Origin: Mediterranea massiliensis
GTDB lineage: Bacteria > Bacteroidota > Bacteroidia > Bacteroidales > Bacteroidaceae
Length of the DNA: 5,191 nt
NCBI GenBank assembly: GCA_958402075.1
Contig: CATXSD010000168.1
Span: 1-5,191 of the forward strand
Reading direction: 5' to 3'
Shown: piece after piece, positions 1 through 4,923 of the stretch
How the letters are laid out: every line of letters begins with the position of its first letter
Numbering within the stretch: position 1 is the first letter of the stretch
Program-made: the position numbers and the translations under genes
Notes under the pieces: generated by a model
What the model was told of the DNA's origin: nothing
Seen by the model: only the letters and a program-made list of their open reading frames with translations
Database searches by the model: none

Positions 1-33
1 ACGTCTGTACTTCAATGTTCCGATTGTTGACAT
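1..33 (-). CDS. 5' end of an unidentified leftward gene (partial)
   Basis: Reading leftward, an ATG at 33-31 opens a frame of 11 codons (MSTIGTLKYRR) that stays open to the window edge. Too little protein is visible to name a family. The case for a real gene is contextual: a good Bacteroidales promoter points this way at 141-172, and the bases just before the ATG are A-rich with no Shine-Dalgarno sequence, as is usual in this phylum. The predicted leader is about 100 nt. The gene would be divergent from the three-gene operon starting at 737. The start codon is the only one available in this short stretch and could be wrong if translation begins further left. Confidence 0.5.
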   Translation of the reverse strand, partial: MSTIGTLKYRR

Positions 34-103
34 AGTTTTGTTGTTTTAGTTTGTGCTTGATTAATTGAGAATGGAAAATGATCTTGCTCCGGCCGCAGGC
101 AAA

Positions 104-133
104 TTCTTCATTTTTCATTCTTCGTTCTTCATT
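104..133. repeat. Short degenerate TTC/CATT direct repeats in the leftward leader
   Basis: A pyrimidine-rich run carries imperfect copies of TTCTTCATT and CATTCTTC. On the minus strand it reads as GAAGAA/AATGAA units, directly downstream of the predicted leftward start site, so it would be the 5' end of that transcript. Similar purine-rich runs are common in Bacteroides intergenic DNA; no specific function can be assigned. Confidence 0.4.
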
Positions 134-140
134 ACGTAGG

Positions 141-172
141 CAAAGATAATCGCTTCCCCACGTGCGTCCAAA
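141..172 (-). promoter_or_regulatory. Bacteroidales-type promoter, leftward
   Basis: On the minus strand, TTTG (172-169) is followed after exactly 20 bp by TATCTTTG (148-141). This matches the known Bacteroides primary sigma-factor consensus TTTG-N19-21-TAnnTTTG. Transcription would start near 134-137 and run into the partial gene starting at 33. Confidence 0.72.
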
Positions 173-388
173 AACAGAGTATCAGTTTTATGCAAAAATC
201 TGTTAACAAAGGTGGGGTGTTGTGTTAATAAAACTAACGCGCTGATTTGCAGGGTGTAATACGGTGTTTTCGTACTTGGAAAGCGGTGCTTTTCGGTTTT
301 CGGCGCGGCGCGCTATGAATTTTTATGCGTGTCTGCACGTCATTGTCTGGATTGTGTTTTTGCCTGAATACTGCCTGCCTCCATACGG

Positions 389-616
389 CCGAAAACCCTT
401 ACATTACAAAACTTACAAAAGAAAAAATCGGATTTCGTCTTTGTCTGGCGGTAGTGAATTTAGAAGTTTATTATATATTTATATATATAATATATTATAT
501 ATATAAATATATAATAAAATATTTTTACTTACTATTTGAAACCTCACAGGATTTGAAAAAGAGGGATGTTTTTCCGAAAAAAACTATTGTAAGTTTTGTA
601 ATGTAAGGGTGTCCGG
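389..616. repeat. 30-bp inverted repeats bounding a 228-bp segment
   Basis: The left arm 389-418 pairs with the right arm 587-616 at 28 of 30 positions. The inner 24 bp (395-418 against 587-610) are a perfect inverted repeat; the two mismatches are 392/613 and 394/611. Each arm contains TTACA three times. The enclosed 168 bp hold a 52-bp A/T palindrome and no gene. The architecture fits a MITE-like non-autonomous element, or the paired sites of a site-specific invertase. No target-site duplication is obvious, and no recombinase is in the window. No complete TTTG-N20-TAnnTTTG promoter is visible inside in either orientation, which weakens a promoter-switch reading. Confidence 0.8.
467..518. 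repeat. Perfect 52-bp A/T-only palindrome
   Basis: Every position from 467 to 518 is A or T and pairs with its partner (coordinates sum to 985), giving 26-bp arms with no spacer. It sits near the middle of the 389-616 inverted-repeat segment (centres 492.5 and 502.5). Partly alternating TA runs make some self-complementarity easy, but the interruptions (TTTATTA, ATTTA, TAATATATTA) are mirrored exactly, so it is more than simple TA repeat. It could extrude as a cruciform, act as a protein-binding or DNA-unwinding site, or be the core of a mobile hairpin element. Confidence 0.85.
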
Positions 617-681
617 TTCCTTTTCCATTCCTTGTGGAAAGATTACATCTGTACTCCATTATTTTTTTTACACATCCATTG

Positions 682-713
682 TTTGGAGGAATATAAGGGA
701 AATCGTATATTTG
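682..713 (+). promoter_or_regulatory. Bacteroidales-type promoter of the three-gene operon
   Basis: TTTG at 682-685 and TATATTTG at 706-713 are separated by exactly 20 bp, a full match to the Bacteroides primary promoter consensus. Transcription should start near 719-721, leaving a leader of only about 15-20 nt before the ATG at 737. The promoter lies outside and to the right of the 389-616 inverted-repeat segment, so inversion of that segment would not reorient it. Confidence 0.8.
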
Positions 714-736
714 TCCGAAAATAACCTGCAAAATCT

Positions 737-1660
737 ATGCTGACATTTGCCTATTATAATTATCAGTTCGGGAAGATATTGCAGCCCCGTCAGGGCGAGC
801 TGTTCGACACGCTTCCCGACCCCGAAGAGTCCTTCCGGCGCAAACAGGATATATTGGACGAACTGATCCTGGCCGACTACGAAGGAGAGAGGAAAATAAC
901 GTTTGTCAACGCGCGGCGCACCAAAGCGTTCCGCCATTGCTACATGGCACCTCCGCAGGACGGACTGACGGTGCTGAAGATACAGAACCGCCACCTGCGC
1001 AAGACCGAGACGCGCGATTTCGGCGAAGAGCTGCGCGAGGAGTTTCCCGCCTGCCTGGTGGTGATAGACAACCGCCCCGGCATCCAGCGCATCGTCATCG
1101 AGAAGAAGGGTGCGGCCTTTGCGGACATCACCCAGGTGCAGGGCATCCTGCAGACCACCCTGCGCCTCTTGTTGCAACCCTATGGCCTGAGCATCAGTGT
1201 GGACCAGCTCCACACGCGCGAGGCCTTCTGGAACGTGGTGGCCAACGTGAAGCAATATCCGTTGGGATTCCGGCGGATGATGGTGCGCCTGCCCCATCTG
1301 AACCTGGAGCGGATTTCGAAAGTGATGAAGCGCTACATCGACGACGCCCGCGGCTCCTTCGGGAGCAGCCTGGCGCTGGACTTCCGTGCACCCGATGGCG
1401 GACGGCTGAACCTGGACGAGAAGGACGAACGCCAGCAGGCCTTCATCGCGACCCTGACCGAGGATGTGGGCGGCAACAACACCATCGGCCTCTATCCCGT
1501 GGGTGCGGGAGCGAAACCCGTACAGATAGGGAGCGGCAACTACCGCACGGCCGGCATCTGCGAGGATACGTTCGACAAGCTGGGGGCTGCCGATGCCGAC
1601 GAGCGGGGCAGGGCAATGGATGCGCTGAAACGGTTCACCAAGAAATTTATCGATGACTGA
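737..1660 (+). CDS. Unrecognised 307-residue protein, operon gene 1
   Basis: I do not recognise a family. The protein begins MLTFAYYNYQFGKILQ, has no signal peptide or membrane segment, and looks soluble and cytoplasmic. Residues 73-125 read as alternating beta-strand material (GLTVLKI, CLVVIDNR, RIVIEKK), followed by a probable helical stretch at 130-150 (ITQVQGILQTTLRLLLQPYG). A basic region at 176-202 (LGFRRMMVRL, ISKVMKRY) could contact nucleic acid or phosphate, but this is inference. The C-terminus is charged and helical (ALKRFTKKFIDD). The start at 737 is supported by the promoter 15-20 nt upstream. Its stop overlaps the next gene's start by 8 bp. GC content is high, unlike the AT-rich DNA before it. 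A mixed alpha/beta enzyme or an accessory-element protein are both possible. Confidence 0.85.
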   Translation: MLTFAYYNYQFGKILQPRQGELFDTLPDPEESFRRKQDILDELILADYEGERKITFVNARRTKAFRHCYMAPPQDGLTVLKIQNRHLRKTETRDFGEELREEFPACLVVIDNRPGIQRIVIEKKGAAFADITQVQGILQTTLRLLLQPYGLSISVDQLHTREAFWNVVANVKQYPLGFRRMMVRLPHLNLERISKVMKRYIDDARGSFGSSLALDFRAPDGGRLNLDEKDERQQAFIATLTEDVGGNNTIGLYPVGAGAKPVQIGSGNYRTAGICEDTFDKLGAADADERGRAMDALKRFTKKFIDD

Positions 1661-2438
1661 GGCTGAGAAAACCAAGTTGCGGATGCGCTGCCTGGACGAC
1701 GCGCTTTTCCGCCAGTGGGCACCCGTGCTGAACCGCCTGGCGCGGCAGGGAGGGACCGACGCCGTGGAGGTGTGGCACGAGGCCGAGTGTGCCATCCGCC
1801 GGCTGAAGCACGTAGAGCAGTGGCGCGATGTCGAGGTGGAGCAGGTGTATACCAACCTGTGCCGCAAGTATGCCGGCCGCGAGATGGAGGCGGTGGCGGT
1901 GATGGCCGTGCTCTTCTCCCTGCTGAGTGATGCCGCCGTGAGTGCCGACGAGGCCGATGCCAATCCGCACGCGCCCGTCTGCCGGGCCATCGGCGCCATG
2001 CTGGGCGACGACCGGCGCTTCCTGACTCTGCTGGATGCCTTCTTGGAGCGCGGGGTAGACAACTACGGACGGCCCGTGGTGCTGCCTGTGACGGACTATC
2101 TGGCGCAGACACCCGACGACGAAAACGATGATGCGGCCTTCGGAGCCTCGTCCTCCGCATCGGACGACGGAGGTGCCGACGAGCTGTACCGCCTGGCCGT
2201 CCAGCAGCCCGACATCGACCATGCCCGTCCCTATCAGCTGGCGCTCTACCGGCTGGGCCGCAGGGAGCAGGGCGACGCGGTGAACCTTTACTTTGCCCGC
2301 CGCGGTGAGGAAATAGAGAAACAGAAAACCCAGCAGACGGCCTACATCGGCACGCTGAACGGTACGGCCTACGGCCCCGTGAGCCAGCGGATGGAACTGC
2401 CCGCCGAACGGCCGTCGGCACAACTCGAAAAGCCATGA
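1653..2438 (+). CDS. Unrecognised 261-residue protein with C-terminal GPVxQ tail, operon gene 2
   Basis: No family is recognised. Residues 1-150 are mostly helical and rich in Leu, Ala, Arg and Glu (LDDALFRQWAPVLNRLARQG, EQVYTNLCRKYAG, VAVMAVLFSLLSD). A low-complexity acidic/Ser/Gly linker spans about 153-175 (DDENDDAA, SSSASDDGG). A second helical patch follows (LALYRLGRREQGDAVNLYF), and then a tail whose residues 230-247 carry G-T-A-Y-G-P-V-S-Q-R-M. That tail resembles the N-terminus of the next protein. There is no signal peptide. The hydrophobic stretch near 80-92 is too short and too much part of a helical domain for a confident membrane call. The ATG lies 8 bp inside gene 1, consistent with translational coupling. 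The domain order suggests an adaptor with a flexible linker and an interaction tail; this is inference. Confidence 0.85.
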   Translation: MTEAEKTKLRMRCLDDALFRQWAPVLNRLARQGGTDAVEVWHEAECAIRRLKHVEQWRDVEVEQVYTNLCRKYAGREMEAVAVMAVLFSLLSDAAVSADEADANPHAPVCRAIGAMLGDDRRFLTLLDAFLERGVDNYGRPVVLPVTDYLAQTPDDENDDAAFGASSSASDDGGADELYRLAVQQPDIDHARPYQLALYRLGRREQGDAVNLYFARRGEEIEKQKTQQTAYIGTLNGTAYGPVSQRMELPAERPSAQLEKP

Positions 2439-2518
2439 ACGAAGAAGAGAAAAAGGGAAACAATACATACATCCACCTGGTGATAGGGTCCGTTTTCGGT
2501 CCTGTGGAGCAGCACATC
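2340..2518 (+). other. Shared 18-residue motif across the gene 2 / gene 3 junction
   Basis: Residues 230-247 of gene 2 (codons 2340-2393) and residues 11-28 of gene 3 (codons 2465-2518) align without gaps. Seven positions are identical (Y, I, G, G, P, V, Q) and several are conservative (T/S, Y/F, L/V, M/I). The motif can be written YI-x4-G-[ST]-x-[YF]-GPV-x-Q-x-[IM]. In both proteins it is a terminal segment separated from the main domain by a linker. Confidence 0.6.
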
Positions 2519-2893
2519 GGGGCCGCGCCCTGCGCGGATACGCCGGACAAGGAACCGGCCGCGGTGGCCGGCAAGATGGAAGAGGGGAGGGAAAAGGCGC
2601 CCGACACGCTGCCCGCGGTCTTGGGCACACCTCAAGCCCGGGCCCTGCTGGGGCGTCTCGTAGCCGCCGGCCTCGTGGACGAGCGCTGGCAGCCCCTTTC
2701 GCTCTCGAACCCCGAGAAGGGCGTGCTGGCCTCCCTGCTGGCCGACCGCCTGGGTGTGGACAACCTGTGGCAGACCTTCGGCGGCCTGTGGGGCATGAAG
2801 TCGGAAACCCTCCGCTCGGCCTGCAACCTGGGGATGGGACAACGCAAGACGATGGCGTTCATGGAGCGGGTGAAGGGGGTGATGGAGGGGTGA
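2435..2893 (+). CDS. Unrecognised 152-residue protein with N-terminal GPVxQ motif, operon gene 3
   Basis: The start overlaps the previous stop as ATGA, so translation is probably coupled. After a charged N-terminus, residues 11-28 (TYIHLVIGSVFGPVEQHI) form a beta-prone motif matching the tail of gene 2. Residues 30-62 look like a flexible Ala/Pro/Glu linker. Residues 64-152 form a compact helical domain (ARALLGRLVAAGLVDERW, KGVLASLLADRLGV, LWQTFGGLWGM). Its general style, 'x-AGLVD-x-x-x-QPL ... LA-x-x-LG', reminds me of C-terminal domains of many uncharacterised Bacteroidales proteins, though I cannot name it. No export signal or transmembrane segment is visible. It is the last gene of the operon; no hairpin terminator is apparent behind it, so some read-through toward 3147 is possible. 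Confidence 0.83.
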   Translation: MNEEEKKGNNTYIHLVIGSVFGPVEQHIGAAPCADTPDKEPAAVAGKMEEGREKAPDTLPAVLGTPQARALLGRLVAAGLVDERWQPLSLSNPEKGVLASLLADRLGVDNLWQTFGGLWGMKSETLRSACNLGMGQRKTMAFMERVKGVMEG

Positions 2894-3146
2894 GTCTGTT
2901 TATTTTGATATTCCATCGAGAAAAAATGTCGAATCGTATCGGTTATTTTGCTTTTTTTTATATTTTTGCCATAAACTATGAGATTTTATTCCTGATTGCC
3001 TGCTTGCGTGAACGGGCGTAACCTCTTGGCAGGAGGAAAGCGACTCCCGTTTTGTCATGCAACAAATTAGCCGACCTGCCAACATGCATCGGCATAAGAA
3101 TGGATTCAAGGGAAACAGTCCGATCGTTTCAACAAATTTCAATGAT
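2894..3146. other. AT-rich gap and probable structured leader of the Sel1 gene
   Basis: No gene is convincing here. After a T-rich stretch (2941-2968), the region 3011-3051 can fold: AACGGG (3011-3016) pairs with CCCGTT (3046-3051), enclosing CCTC (3022-3025) paired with GAGG (3033-3036). A 5-bp hairpin follows at 3070-3093 (GCCGA/TCGGC). If transcription starts near 2975, these lie in a 170-nt leader. The fold is suggestive, not proven. No recognised riboswitch class fits. The AGGAGG at 3031-3036 is too far from any start codon to act as a ribosome binding site. Confidence 0.35.
2961..2968 (+). promoter_or_regulatory. Possible promoter -7 element for the Sel1 gene
   Basis: TATTTTTG matches TAnnTTTG, but no TTTG sits at the expected 19-21 bp upstream (2936-2941 reads GTATCG). 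In such T-rich DNA a chance match is likely. If real, the leader of the Sel1 gene would be about 170 nt. Confidence 0.3.
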
Positions 3147-4727
3147 ATGAAAAAATATTTTTTATTTGTCTTTCTTATGGTTTTCGCCCATCTGGTGATG
3201 GGGCAGACAACCGACATCGCAGACCTTCAAAAAAGAGCGGAACAGGGAGAAGCCGATGCGCAAAATAAATTAGGTATCTGTTTTAAGAACGGCGAAGGCG
3301 TAGAAAAAGACTGGTCGAAAGCCGTTTACTGGTACAAAAAAGCGGCCGATCAGGGGCATGCGGCAGCACAAAACAGTGTAGGATATTGTTACAATCATGG
3401 CGAAGGTGTGGAAAAAGACCTGTCGAAAGCCATATTTTGGTACACAAAGGCGGCCGAACAGGGGTATGCTATGGCGCAATGCAATCTGGGTATTTGTTTT
3501 AAGAACGGCATAGGCGTAGAAAAGGACTGGCCGAAAGCGGTGTATTGGTACACAAAAGCGGCCGAACAGGGATATGCTGATGCACAACTCAATTTAGGGT
3601 ATTGTTACAATTATGGCCAAGGCGTGGAAACAGACCTGTCGAAAGCGGTGTATTGGTATACAAAGTCGGCAGAACAGGGAAATACTATCGCACAAAATAA
3701 TTTAGGCAATTGTTTTTATAACGGCGAAGGCGTTGAGAAAGACCTGTCAGAGGCAGTTTCCTGGTATCAGAAGGCGGCCGAACAAGGGTATGCTGACGCG
3801 CAATATAACTTGGGGAAATGTTACTATTACAGCAAAGGTGTCTTAAAAAGTCTGAAGAAGGCCGTGAACTGGTATCAGAAGGCGGCTGATCAGGGATATG
3901 CGGCAGCACAATACAGCCTGGGGGAATGTTATTTTGAGTATGGCAGAGGGGTCAAGAAAGACAGGACCAAATCGGTGTACTGGTATAAGAAGGCGGCCGA
4001 ACAAGGGTATGCTGACGCGCAAGTCAGTTTGGGATATTGTTATGACGAGGGGAAAGGCGTAGACCAAGACTTGTCGGAAGCCGTATACTGGTATCAGAAG
4101 GCGGCCGACCAGGGCCATGCTACAGGCCAGTACAATCTGGGCGTCTGCTATGCAAACGGCAGGGGGGTGAACAGGGATCTGGATCTGGCGGCATACTGGT
4201 ACACGCTCTCTGCCGATCAAGGGTATGAAAACGCGCGTCATAATCTGTATATATTGCAGCATAATGGACAGGCGCCTGCGTCGGGAGTCAATTGGGGAGA
4301 TGTTTTGGTGGCAATAGGCAGTGGCATTAACCAGGTGGCCGCCAGCATCAGCTCGTCGGGTGCAAGCCGTTATAATTCGAGCGCATACAGCTATACAGGG
4401 CAGGTTAATGACAGGTCTGCCGGAAACAGTGCCGGTAGTGGTGATAACTCAATTAAGGAAAAAGCCAAAAATGTTCGGATGAAAAACAACTACCTGAAGA
4501 GCGGGACCTACCAACTGGCATCAAAGAATTATACCCAATTGGAAGACGCTATCAGAGATATGAAAATATATCCCGAAAAATACTCCCATCTTTCAGAGGA
4601 ACAATTCTGTCGGGAAGTGGAGAGGGCACAGAACGAAATGAAGAAAATAAGGCAGGAGATGAGTCAATATGGGTTCAATCAAAGAATCTCACCCTTTGAA
4701 AACTGGAAGCCCGGTTATTGCAGATAG
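3147..4727 (+). CDS. Exported Sel1-repeat protein, 526 residues
   Basis: A signal peptide occupies residues 1-19 (MKKYFLFVFLMVFAHLVMG) with likely signal peptidase I cleavage before Gln20. Nine complete Sel1 repeats follow at 35-70, 71-106, 107-142, 143-178, 179-214, 215-250, 251-287, 288-323 and 324-359, with consensus AQ-x-x-LG-x-CY-x-x-G-x-GV-x-KD-x-x-KAV-x-WY-x-KAAEQG; a degenerate tenth starts at 360. Repeat 6 is diverged in the GVxKD segment and repeat 7 has one extra residue. Residues 374-435 are a Ser/Gly/Asn/Ala linker; 436-526 form a charged, probably helical C-terminal domain that I do not recognise. Sel1 solenoids mediate protein-protein contacts, so a periplasmic or surface scaffold role is likely; no enzymatic motif is visible. 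The frame is open from an ATG at 3057, but only 3147 gives an N-terminal signal peptide. Base composition is lower in GC than the flanking genes. Confidence 0.9.
   Translation: MKKYFLFVFLMVFAHLVMGQTTDIADLQKRAEQGEADAQNKLGICFKNGEGVEKDWSKAVYWYKKAADQGHAAAQNSVGYCYNHGEGVEKDLSKAIFWYTKAAEQGYAMAQCNLGICFKNGIGVEKDWPKAVYWYTKAAEQGYADAQLNLGYCYNYGQGVETDLSKAVYWYTKSAEQGNTIAQNNLGNCFYNGEGVEKDLSEAVSWYQKAAEQGYADAQYNLGKCYYYSKGVLKSLKKAVNWYQKAADQGYAAAQYSLGECYFEYGRGVKKDRTKSVYWYKKAAEQGYADAQVSLGYCYDEGKGVDQDLSEAVYWYQKAADQGHATGQYNLGVCYANGRGVNRDLDLAAYWYTLSADQGYENARHNLYILQHNGQAPASGVNWGDVLVAIGSGINQVAASISSSGASRYNSSAYSYTGQVNDRSAGNSAGSGDNSIKEKAKNVRMKNNYLKSGTYQLASKNYTQLEDAIRDMKIYPEKYSHLSEEQFCREVERAQNEMKKIRQEMSQYGFNQRISPFENWKPGYCR
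3249..4223 (+). repeat. Tandem array of nine ~108-bp Sel1-coding repeats
   Basis: Nine consecutive units of 108 bp (one of 111 bp, at 3897-4007) encode the Sel1 solenoid. Units 1 and 3 resemble each other most (both encode CFKNG and EKDW), as do units 2 and 4 (GYCYN and DLSKA), giving a 216-bp higher-order period. A 35-nt stretch at 3769-3803 is identical to 3988-4022, spanning the junctions of units 5/6 and 7/8. These stretches offer substrate for unequal recombination. Confidence 0.85.
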
Positions 4728-4784
4728 AATACTGGGCAACATTTTTATGGCATTCGATGTAGAGAAGGACATACTTTTCCCCAT

Positions 4785-4812
4785 CCGTACCCACTACGCC
4801 GTACCCACTACG
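4785..4812. repeat. Exact 14-bp tandem duplication next to the terminator
   Basis: CCGTACCCACTACG occurs at 4785-4798 and again immediately at 4799-4812. The second copy forms the left arm of the hairpin at 4803-4820, so either copy can pair with the single right arm GTAGTGGG. Confidence 0.85.
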
Positions 4813-4824
4813 TAGTGGGTTTTT
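4803..4824 (+). terminator. Intrinsic terminator after the Sel1 gene
   Basis: ACCCACTACGTAGTGGGT (4803-4820) is a perfect palindrome: as RNA, a 7-bp stem with an ACGU loop. The run TTTTT at 4820-4824 follows directly. It lies about 75 nt after the Sel1 stop at 4727 and has the U-tract on the plus strand only, so it acts rightward. Confidence 0.75.
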
Positions 4825-4839
4825 CATGTTCCGATACCC

Positions 4840-4847
4840 TAACTTTG
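4840..4847 (+). promoter_or_regulatory. Possible promoter -7 element for the right-edge gene
   Basis: TAACTTTG matches the Bacteroidales TAnnTTTG element. The -33 element is poor: the nearest T-run is 4820-4824, only about 15 bp away, and 4816-4820 reads TGGGT. If used, transcription would begin near 4853 and give a leader of about 70 nt before the ATG at 4924. The element overlaps the first base of the hairpin at 4847-4880. Confidence 0.42.
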
Positions 4848-4890
4848 CCCCCGTAAGCCACCAGAAAGGCTTGCGGGGGCATTTCGTTTT
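4847..4890 (+). terminator. Second strong hairpin, terminator-like
   Basis: GCCCCCGTAAGCC (4847-4859) pairs with GGCTTGCGGGGGC (4868-4880) through 13 bp including one G-U, with an 8-nt loop, followed by ATTTCGTTTT. It is a strong GC-rich stem with an imperfect U-tract and would stop rightward read-through that escapes the first terminator. It could instead be a leader structure of the next gene. Confidence 0.6.
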
Positions 4891-4923
4891 GGATGCCTCC
4901 AACCCTTAAAACAAAAAACGATT

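Larger units (their letters stand above)
173..681. other. Long non-coding intergenic stretch
   Basis: About 500 bases lie between the two divergent promoters without a convincing gene. The small open frames here (for example 264-506 and 325-606) run through a pure A/T palindrome, have no recognisable protein character and no promoter match. What the region does hold is the nested inverted-repeat structure at 389-616 (listed separately) and a weak 6-bp hairpin at 622-640. Between 173 and 388 I see no gene, RNA or strong repeat, only a small GC-rich patch around 300-313. Confidence 0.6.

Noticed and set aside
264..606. Two small plus-strand frames in the intergenic region
   Set aside because: They translate through the A/T palindrome into YIYIYNI-type sequence, lack promoter support and overlap the inverted repeats.
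389..616. Classical invertible promoter driving the 737 operon
   Set aside because: The complete promoter is at 682-713, outside the repeats. I found no full TTTG-N20-TAnnTTTG inside the segment on either strand; only near misses such as ACTATTTG. Inversion itself is not ruled out.
668..2062. 464-codon open frame on the minus strand, opposite operon genes 1 and 2
   Set aside because: It is an antisense shadow caused by the high GC third positions of the real genes. Its translation is low in recognisable structure, rich in Arg/His/Ser/Ala, and it has no promoter match.
1540..2630. Two further long minus-strand open frames over genes 2 and 3
   Set aside because: They have the same cause: extreme Arg/Pro/Ser composition, mutual overlap and conflict with the coupled plus-strand genes.
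3057..3146. Upstream in-frame ATG that would add 30 residues to the Sel1 protein
   Set aside because: It would bury the signal peptide 30 residues inside the protein. The added segment has no secretion-signal character, and the AGGAGG is about 20 nt away, too far to help.
3249..4223. CRISPR array suggested by regular repeats
   Set aside because: The repeats are contiguous 108-bp protein-coding units in one open frame, with no unique spacers.
3270..4262. Several minus-strand frames across the Sel1 array
   Set aside because: They repeat with the 108-bp period of the array and are clearly the antisense reading of the Sel1 repeats.
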